31,415 nucleotides of DNA from Sandaracinus sp. (GTDB lineage: Bacteria > Myxococcota_A > Polyangia > Polyangiales > Houyiibacteriaceae), in the NCBI GenBank assembly GCA_020633125.1, contig JACKEH010000053.1, positions 1 to 31,415 of the forward strand, given 5' to 3'. The notes beneath the pieces were generated by a model that was not told where the DNA came from, did not search any database, and worked only from the letters and a program-made list of their open reading frames with translations. Each line of letters opens with the position of its first letter. The stretch's first letter is position 1. Positions 23,955-29,522 of the stretch are shown here, in pieces. The position numbers and the translations under genes were made by a program.

Positions 23955-24096
23955 AACGGGAACGTCTTCCGGTTCTTCTCCGCGGTCGGAGCGCCGGCGG
24001 CGAGGCGCGCGGCGGTCGGACGAACCACGCGTCGTCGCTCGCAAAGCCGCCCGGAGCAACAGGGCGAGCGTCACACCCTCGTGCGATCGTCGAACC

Positions 24097-25740
24097 ATGT
24101 TCGACGCCGCCCGAACCTCGATGGAAGCAGATACAACGCTCGATCACAGCGGCGACGGGGAAGCCGCCTCGGTCGCGTTGGTCGCCCAGATGGACGCCTC
24201 GGTCGAAGAAGCAGCGTTCGACGCCGAGGCCGCCGAAGAAGAGCTCGCCACGCTCTCGTCTCATCTCGACGCCGCGACCTACCGACAGCTCGTCTTGATT
24301 CGCCAGCTCGACGAGAGCGGTCATTGGGCCAGCGCGGGAGCCACCTCGTGTGCTGCGTGGCTCTCGTGGCGCATCGGGATGAACGGCACGGCCGCGCGCG
24401 AACGCCTCCGCATCGCCCACGCGCTGCGCGAGCTCCCGAAAATCGCCGACGCCATGCGCACCGGTACGATCTCCTACTCCAAGGTCCGCGCCATCGTTCG
24501 CGTCGCCACACCGAAGATGGAAGACCAACTCCTCGAGTTCGCGCACGACGCCACCGCGGCCCAGCTCGAACGCATCTGCCGCGGGGTACGTCAACGGCAG
24601 CTCCTCGACGCCGAAGACGACGCGCTCGACGAAGCCCAACGGCTTCGCCGCGCCTACGAGTCCCGCGACGTCGTCCTGCGCGCGCGAGGCGACGGCACCG
24701 TGCAAGTCGTCGCCACGCTCATGCCCGACGAAGCCCAACGCGTCTTCACCGCCGTCGAAACCATGCGCGACGCGATGCGCGATGAGTGCAGGTCCTTGCC
24801 GCCGAGCTACGCCGACGCTTTCGTCCGCCTCGTCGACGTCGGCTTCGAGGAAGCGACCGTCGAGGTCGCGAACGACTCCGCGGAGTCGTTCCTCGCGAAC
24901 GACGACCACACGGCCGGCGACTCCGCGGAGTCATCCGTGGCGACCGACGATCATCCAGCAGACGACTCCGCGGAGTCATCCGTGGCGACCTACGAACATG
25001 CAGCAGACGACTCCGCGGAGTCATCCCACGCGGCAGACGACTCCGCGGAGTCATCCCACGCGACCGGCCGCGCTGCCGACGACTCCGCGGAGTCGATTGC
25101 CTCCACCCGAAGAAGGAAGAAGGTCTCCGGCGGCGACACCCAACGCGTGCTCATCCAGCTCGCGCCGCATCTCCTGTCCGATGGACTCGTCGCCAACCTC
25201 GACGACGGAACCTGGATCGCCCCCGAGACCTGGCGCCGCGTCGCCTGCGATTGCGCCCTCGACCTCGTGAAGCTCGACGAACGAGGCACCGTCCTCGACG
25301 TCGGCCGCCGCACGAGAACGATTCCTCCTGCGCTTTCGCGCGCCCTCGACGTCCGCGACGCGGGCCGCTGCCGCTTCCCCGGCTGCAACCACCGCCGCTT
25401 CCTCGATCGGCATCACATCGAGCACTGGTCGAACGACGGAGAGACCAAGCTCGACAACCTGATCACCCTCTGCGACGCGCATCACCGCCTGGTGCACGAG
25501 GGTGGTTGGACGGTGGAGCTGGAGGGCGACGAAGCGCGCTTCTTCCGACCGGACGGGGCGCCGCTCGTGTGGCCGAGGCCGCCGCGCGTGGAGGACGCAG
25601 TGGCCGAGCTCGAGGAGACGCACGTGGACCTGGCGATCGGGGCGACGACGGGGCTCACGCGATGGGATGGGAGGACGCCGGAGTACGCGTGGTGCGTGGA
25701 CGTGGTGTGCCGTGAATCGGCCGCCCCTCTGGCGCGTTGA
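24097..25740 (+). CDS. DUF222 and HNH endonuclease domain protein
   Basis: A 547-residue protein of the DUF222-HNH (13E12-type) family, found in actinobacteria and myxobacteria, often in many copies and with mobile traits. DUF222 covers about 30-255 (TSCAAWLSWRIGMNGTAARE, LRELPKIADAMRTGTISYSK). A low-complexity linker (260-333) repeats DSAES. The C-terminal HNH nuclease has the zinc-type pair CRFPGC (425-430), DRHHIEHW (His439, His440, His443), DNLITLC with Asn454 and AHHRLVHEGG (His462/463). Motif residues are present, so it may be active on DNA. ATG 24097 is used; a second ATG at 24121 is possible, and the frame is open far upstream across the palindromes. Gene-free DNA and IS remnants on both sides mark this as accessory. 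The biological role is unknown. Confidence 0.85.
   Translation: MFDAARTSMEADTTLDHSGDGEAASVALVAQMDASVEEAAFDAEAAEEELATLSSHLDAATYRQLVLIRQLDESGHWASAGATSCAAWLSWRIGMNGTAARERLRIAHALRELPKIADAMRTGTISYSKVRAIVRVATPKMEDQLLEFAHDATAAQLERICRGVRQRQLLDAEDDALDEAQRLRRAYESRDVVLRARGDGTVQVVATLMPDEAQRVFTAVETMRDAMRDECRSLPPSYADAFVRLVDVGFEEATVEVANDSAESFLANDDHTAGDSAESSVATDDHPADDSAESSVATYEHAADDSAESSHAADDSAESSHATGRAADDSAESIASTRRRKKVSGGDTQRVLIQLAPHLLSDGLVANLDDGTWIAPETWRRVACDCALDLVKLDERGTVLDVGRRTRTIPPALSRALDVRDAGRCRFPGCNHRRFLDRHHIEHWSNDGETKLDNLITLCDAHHRLVHEGGWTVELEGDEARFFRPDGAPLVWPRPPRVEDAVAELEETHVDLAIGATTGLTRWDGRTPEYAWCVDVVCRESAAPLAR
24874..25094. repeat. Six in-gene copies of a perfect 14-bp palindrome
   Basis: GACTCCGCGGAGTC occurs at 24874-24887, 24919-24932, 24964-24977, 25009-25022, 25039-25052 and 25081-25094. 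All copies are identical, in the same frame, and encode DSAES inside the HNH gene. Intervals are 45, 45, 45, 30 and 42 bases, so the repeat expanded in whole codons. The spacers between copies vary (VATDDHPAD, VATYEHAAD, HAAD) while the palindrome is invariant at the base level. Confidence 0.95.
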
Positions 25741-25765
25741 ACGCTCTTCGAGATCTCTGCCCAGC

Positions 25766-25935
25766 GTACGTGCTCGCCAGGACCCGTCGTGACGGCCGCC
25801 TGATCTCCGCCCAGGACGTGGATGATGGACGAGACGACGCTGTTGGCGAAGGAGTTCCGCAAGCACGAACGCGCGCCTCGAGATCCTTCGTATGTGCTCG
25901 CCAGACCCCGTCGTGACGGTTGCGTGATCTCCGCC
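25766..25935. repeat. Diverged direct repeat between HNH gene and IS66 remnant
   Basis: Copy A is 25766-25811 and copy B is 25890-25935; by hand count 40 of 46 bases agree. Each is preceded by CGAGATC (25749 and 25879). The stretch 25741-25965 has no gene that I can support. In the plus-strand reading both copies give a similar short peptide (YVLARxRRDG), so they may be remains of a duplicated coding fragment. Confidence 0.6.
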
Positions 25936-25965
25936 TCTCCTGCCGCGACTCAGCTCAGGAGGTGC

Positions 25966-26131
25966 GTGATGGATGCGTATCGCGCGCCGACGTCCCCCGC
26001 CGCGCTCGTGCCCTTGACGGTGGTCGACGAGCCGAGCGCGGGGGGCGCGACGGATGTTGCTGTCGCCGTCGGGCTATCGCGTCGAGGGGCTCGAGCTCCG
26101 TGACCTCGCCTTGCTACGAGCATCTGGATGA
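25966..26131 (+). pseudogene. Decayed IS66-family tnpA (orf1) remnant
   Basis: One frame reads PAALVPLTVVDEPSAGG, like the C-terminal half of IS66 TnpA just before its last strand-helix part. Near 26050 the reading shifts: another frame continues LLSPSGYRVEGLELRDLALL and stops at 26129-26131. This matches the TnpA ending (hydrophobic-Pro-Ser-Gly-x-R-V-x-G-L then a helix). The N-terminal part is missing and at least one frameshift is present. The stop overlaps the ATG of the tnpB remnant by four bases (ATGA), as in intact IS66 elements. Confidence 0.6.
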
Positions 26132-26345
26132 TCGGCAGCACCCGCAACGTGCGCGTCCGGGCCGCGCCGCAACGGACCTGCGCAAGGGCTACGACGGTCT
26201 CTAAGCGGCGCGCTCGGTCGCGACCCGCAGAGCGGCGACCTTTCCTCTTCGTCAATCGGTCGAGGCGAAGCTGCAACGTGCTCTACTGGAATGGCACCGG
26301 GCTCTGCATCTTCATCGCACCACCCGAGGGTGAGGCCTACTCGGT
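26128..26345 (+). pseudogene. Decayed IS66-family tnpB (orf2) remnant
   Basis: IS66 TnpB proteins carry T-D-x-RKG-x-DGL and then LFVFxNRxRxRxKxLxWDGTGL. Here the pieces are spread over frames: MIGSTRNVRVRAA at 26128; then ATDLRKGYDGL in another frame, closed by a TAA; then FLFVNRSRRSCNVLYWNGTGLCIF back in the first frame (about 26242-26315). At least two frameshifts make it non-functional. No tnpC (the DDE transposase) follows: the remnant runs into the stop codon of the minus-strand gene at 26337. I see no clear IS66 terminal inverted repeat. Confidence 0.8.
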
Positions 26346-27215
26346 ACCCCAGACCTCCACCCGGGGAATGGCGAGATCTTGAAAGCGGCTGCCCGCGTAG
26401 ACCTGAGCGAACACCAGTCGGACCCGTGAGCCGATGACGTCGATCCCTTCGAGCGACACGAACCGCTCGTCGACTCCCACTTGGCGGCGGGTGACCTCTT
26501 GCCCGTCGATGAGGAGGATCACCTCGCGGACGTGCGCGTTCGCGGTGAAGAGGTCCTGTCCCCTGCGTCTCAGGTCCCAGCCGGTGACGAGCTCCACGCG
26601 GCGAATGAGAGCCGGTCGGGCCAACTCCGCTTCGAGCCATTCGCCCGCGCCGGGACCCTCGACCCCTTCGTTCCAGGCGGTGTTCAGATCCCCGTCGAAG
26701 GCACGCTCGGCGGGGTAGCGGTTGTCGCTCGTCGGGCTCGACCACTCCGAGGAGGCCTTGACCCGATGGGGCTCGAGTCGTGTCGCGGGTCTGGTGGGCT
26801 GCGGGGCCACCTCGATGGGGCCCAACTCGATCGATGGACGCTCCTCGAAGGGTGCGCCCTCCTCCGTTGGGGTGACCTGGTCCGTTGGGGTGACCTGCTC
26901 CGTTGGGGTGAGCTGCGCGACCGGCGCGCCCTGGGCGCGTGGGGCGGACGTCGCAGCTTGCTCGGTCGTCGCGCCAGGCTCGACCGGCGCGACCGGAACG
27001 AGTGCCGCCACGGGACCCGTCGGCGGCTCGACGGTCGCGGACGCCACAGCGTCGTCCACGCGCGCTTCACCACCATCCGTCGCGCAGGCACGAAGGGCCA
27101 GATACCCGAACAACAACACCAGCAGTCCGGACATCGTGACGCCAAGATACGGCTTGCGGATGTTGCGAGGGCCCGCCGCTTGACGGCGCGGTCCACCGGG
27201 AGCGGCGGTCTGCAC
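26337..27215 (-). CDS. Membrane-anchored protein with NADase-type glycan-binding-like domain
   Basis: A 292-residue protein. A short basic N-terminus is followed by one hydrophobic segment (about 29-44, SGLLVLLFGYLALRAC) that anchors it, either as a membrane helix or, from an ATG at 27134, as a lipoprotein with Cys44. Then a Pro/Thr/Glu linker (50-150) holds three copies of a six-residue repeat (TPTEQV-like). The C-terminal domain (about 151-292) has a discoidin-like jelly-roll pattern: VKASSEWSSP, YPAERAFDGDLNTAWNEGVEGPG, EWLEAELARP, VREVILLIDGQEV, VRLVFAQVYAG and LAIPRVEVWG. This matches NADase-type glycan-binding domains. GTG 27215 is chosen because a GAGGGGGA site precedes it and it overlaps the preceding stop by one base. 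Third gene of a coupled operon. Confidence 0.75.
   Translation of the reverse strand: MQTAAPGGPRRQAAGPRNIRKPYLGVTMSGLLVLLFGYLALRACATDGGEARVDDAVASATVEPPTGPVAALVPVAPVEPGATTEQAATSAPRAQGAPVAQLTPTEQVTPTDQVTPTEEGAPFEERPSIELGPIEVAPQPTRPATRLEPHRVKASSEWSSPTSDNRYPAERAFDGDLNTAWNEGVEGPGAGEWLEAELARPALIRRVELVTGWDLRRRGQDLFTANAHVREVILLIDGQEVTRRQVGVDERFVSLEGIDVIGSRVRLVFAQVYAGSRFQDLAIPRVEVWGTE
26863..26916 (-). repeat. Three 18-bp tandem repeats in the linker of the glycan-binding-like protein
   Basis: Units at 26863-26880, 26881-26898 and 26899-26916 share TCCGTTGGGGTGACCTG with one base change at the end of units 2 and 3 and one inside unit 3. They code for a six-residue TPTEQV/TPTDQV-type repeat and keep the frame. 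Confidence 0.9.
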
Positions 27216-27964
27216 TAGCGCGTCCCCCTCGTTTGACCAACCGCTTGTTCGATCCGGCCCCGCTGTTCTCCGACCCAGGCGCTCAATCGACTCGGCGGCG
27301 ACAAGTACGCTGCGGGCTCGAGGGCGCCTTGGCACACCGGGCAGCGCATCGCCTCGTTTCGAGCAGCGTGGCCACAATGCACACAGGGCCGACGTCGCCG
27401 CTTGTCCACCACCCAAGTGCCCACGAAGGTGAGCAGCGCTGCGAGCGACAGCAGGAACAGCATCACCACGACGACTAGGGGGAAGAAGAACACTCCGACG
27501 AGGATTGCGACGAGCCCGCCTTCCTCGATCCGGGCCATGAGGCCAGCTCCCGCGGACGAAAGGTAGTCGCTGACACGGCGCCGGATCTCCGCACGTACGA
27601 CGGCGGTTCCCCCGGCGATGGTCGAGTGCAGGAAGGTGCTCCCCGCGCTGAGATCGTGGTTCATCGTCGAGCTGAGCGCGGACGAGGTCGCCCAGACCGC
27701 GATGATCGCCGCGATGCCTCGAACGATCCCCATGGCTTCGTCGAGATCGAAGTCCGCGTCCTCGTCGCGCTCGGCGGACATCTCGAACACGGCAAGCGTC
27801 GCGGCCAGCGCAAACCCAACCGGATGTCCCAACACCTCGAGCGGTCCGCTCACTTGCAGGAATCCGAGGCAGATTCCGCCCGACGTGAGCGCCAATCCGA
27901 CCGTCGGACGAATGCCGACCGCCATCGACAGCTCTGCGATCCTCAGCTCGTCACCCACGTTCAC
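27215..27964 (-). CDS. DUF4126-like membrane protein with C-terminal zinc ribbon
   Basis: A 249-residue membrane protein. Hydrophobic segments lie at about 15-40, 48-62, 82-102 and a long pair at 150-190 (LVAILVGVFFFPLVVVVMLFLLSLAALLTFVG). The first half (GLALTSGGICLGFLQVSGPLEVLGHPVGFALAATLAVFEMSAE) follows the DUF4126 pattern. After the last helix comes a zinc ribbon with Cys194, Cys197, Cys208 and Cys211 (CVHCGH, CPVCQ), which should face the cytoplasm. GTG start 27964 overlaps the stop of the upstream gene by four bases (GTGA), and its own stop (TAG) shares one base with the GTG of the next gene. The DUF4126 match is by pattern and moderate. No enzyme activity can be inferred. Confidence 0.7.
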   Translation of the reverse strand: MNVGDELRIAELSMAVGIRPTVGLALTSGGICLGFLQVSGPLEVLGHPVGFALAATLAVFEMSAERDEDADFDLDEAMGIVRGIAAIIAVWATSSALSSTMNHDLSAGSTFLHSTIAGGTAVVRAEIRRRVSDYLSSAGAGLMARIEEGGLVAILVGVFFFPLVVVVMLFLLSLAALLTFVGTWVVDKRRRRPCVHCGHAARNEAMRCPVCQGALEPAAYLSPPSRLSAWVGEQRGRIEQAVGQTRGTR

Positions 27965-28623
27965 GAGAGGAACTCCATCACGCCCGTGATGACCCAGGCC
28001 GCCCAGGCAAGAAGAGAGGCAACGATCAAGAAGGCCACGAGAAGTGCCCCTAGAAGCCCAATGAGGATTCCGTATTCGGAGCCTTGGACGGGCAAGCCTG
28101 CTCGCTCACGACGGAGCTGCCAAAGGATGTAGGCTCGCGCGGACCACCATGCGACTGCGACAGCGATCCCCGACGCCAAGAGACTTGCGCCTGGTGTCAC
28201 CAAGAGCATCGACATCAAGGCGAGGACTGAAGCGAGGATCAAGCGAACCGTCCAGTTGGCGACACGTCGGCGCGACTTGGACATCAATGCCAGTGCCGGG
28301 TTCACGACCAGGATCCGAAAACCCATGAAAGCGCCGAAGGTTCCGCAGAATGAGATGAGCCAGCCGATCCCTGGAACACAACTCGCCAACGAGAGTCCCA
28401 GAGCGATGCCCAGCAGGAGCACGAAGCGATCCTTCGACAGACGCGCCATGTCCTCCAGGAGGAAGTCTGCGAACGAGGGGTCGTCGAAGGCACCACCGCA
28501 CACCGTGCAGGGGGCTCCAGAGAGCACGCTCGGCGCGGTCGTCACCTCGGCGCAGAAAGGGCAGCGGCCGCGCAACGCGAGCGCCATCCCATGGGTGCGC
28601 TGAGGCACGGTCAAGTTCCCCAT
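27961..28623 (-). CDS. Zinc-ribbon membrane protein
   Basis: A 220-residue protein and first gene of the coupled three-gene set. The N-terminal cytoplasmic part carries a four-Cys zinc ribbon: Cys21, Cys24, Cys39 and Cys42 (CPFC and CTVC). After a charged helix (about 46-64, FADFLLEDMARLSKDR) come four to five hydrophobic segments (about 67-87, 88-110, 122-140, 142-162 and 187-212), so it is an integral membrane protein. I do not recognise a named family. ATG 28623 is the first in frame and has no strong ribosome binding site; an internal ATG before ALALRGRCPFC (28587) is possible. Upstream, GAGTCC/GGACTC (28673-28688) could form a 6-bp hairpin. Confidence 0.7.
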   Translation of the reverse strand: MGNLTVPQRTHGMALALRGRCPFCAEVTTAPSVLSGAPCTVCGGAFDDPSFADFLLEDMARLSKDRFVLLLGIALGLSLASCVPGIGWLISFCGTFGAFMGFRILVVNPALALMSKSRRRVANWTVRLILASVLALMSMLLVTPGASLLASGIAVAVAWWSARAYILWQLRRERAGLPVQGSEYGILIGLLGALLVAFLIVASLLAWAAWVITGVMEFLS

Positions 28624-28763
28624 GTCGGCGCCAAGCTACCGAAGCCGCCATCGGGTGTCCATCGCGTCCACTGAGTCCGCTTGGACTCCCTCTTCTACGG
28701 AATCCGTACGAGTGAATCGCGAACACCTCGGTTTTCCCGAACCTTGCGTCGACCCACCTCGCC

Positions 28764-29249
28764 TTACTCCCGAGGCTCGCGACGCGGCGCGGCGAGCCGC
28801 GTTTCGTTCTCGGGTCTCGTCGCAGGCTTGGGAGTAGTACGCCCGGGCGTAGCCGTCGATGGACTACCAACCGCGTTGAGCTTGCCGCGAACGAGCGCGC
28901 CGATCTGCCGGAGTTCCTCGATCTCGGGTCCGGTCTCGGAGAGGGGGTACGTCGGTCCGTGTGCGGCGCGGAGCTCGGTGAGCGTTCGCTCGAACGCGTC
29001 GGTGGCGCCGAAGACGAGATGCGCGTCCAAGCGGGCGAACAGCGCTTCGGTGCGTCGCTTGGCGTCTTCGACGGCGAGCAGGACGACCGCACGAGGCACT
29101 CGTCTCGACGTGGCCGTCTCGCACCGCGCTTCCGCAAGCGACGTCGGGTCGACGTCCTTCGTGGGCCCGGGTGATGGCCACGTGCGAAGCGTTCGCCGCC
29201 TACCGTTCCCACCCGCCGAAACGGTGCAACGCGACCAGCGCCGGCGCAC
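28764..29249 (-). CDS. Hypothetical protein or fragment, start uncertain
   Basis: From about 29163 to the stop at 28764 the frame has strong G/C at third codon positions and a sensible protein pattern: RRVPRAVVLLAVEDAKRRTEAL, a helix-rich middle (LDAHLVFGATDAFERTLTELRAA, EIEELRQIGALVRGKL) and a Pro/Thr/Arg-rich tail. The GTG at 29249 opens the frame but the first 30 codons do not look coded, and another frame there looks better. The real start is therefore probably lost or lies within. I do not recognise the family. It may be part of a damaged gene together with the pseudogene just upstream. Confidence 0.4.
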   Translation of the reverse strand: MRRRWSRCTVSAGGNGRRRTLRTWPSPGPTKDVDPTSLAEARCETATSRRVPRAVVLLAVEDAKRRTEALFARLDAHLVFGATDAFERTLTELRAAHGPTYPLSETGPEIEELRQIGALVRGKLNAVGSPSTATPGRTTPKPATRPENETRLAAPRREPRE

Positions 29250-29513
29250 GCGTCACGTCGCTGAACGGGTCGGGCGCCACCACGGCGTCGGAGGCCGAGC
29301 CGCGAGGTCGAACGCACGGCCGAGCCGGAGCACGCTCGCGAAGCCCTTCGACCGGTCATCGACCACGCTGAGCACGCTACGCATGGCGCAGGCGAGCGCC
29401 TCGATGTCTGCGTCCGACGCGCGCGCACCGCTGCGTCGCTTGAGCTCTCGGGTCGTGTATGCACCTTGTTGGGCTGAACGCTCGGGTTGGCGATGGTAGA
29501 GTCGCAGTTGCAT
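29200..29513 (-). pseudogene. Small frameshifted gene
   Basis: The ATG at 29513 starts a frame of good coding quality (RLYHRQPERSAQQGAYTT, DADIEALACAMRSVLSVV, GFASVLRLGRAFDLAA) that ends at 29253. Near 29300 the coding signal moves to another frame (ASDAVVAPDPFSDVTRAPAL, then VALHRFGGWER) and stops at 29200. One indel near 29300 would restore a protein of about 104 residues. A sequencing error is the other explanation. No family is recognised. It is divergent from the gene at 29523, only ten bases away. Confidence 0.45.
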
Positions 29514-29522
29514 GGGGGGTGT

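Noticed and set aside
23386..24096. Upstream extension of the HNH gene frame through the palindrome region
   Set aside because: The extension translates hairpin DNA, has no DUF222-like sequence and no better start; family similarity begins after ATG 24097.
24874..25094. CRISPR-like array (short palindromic repeat with spacers)
   Set aside because: The spacers are 16-31 bases, similar to each other, in frame inside a coding gene, and no cas gene is near.
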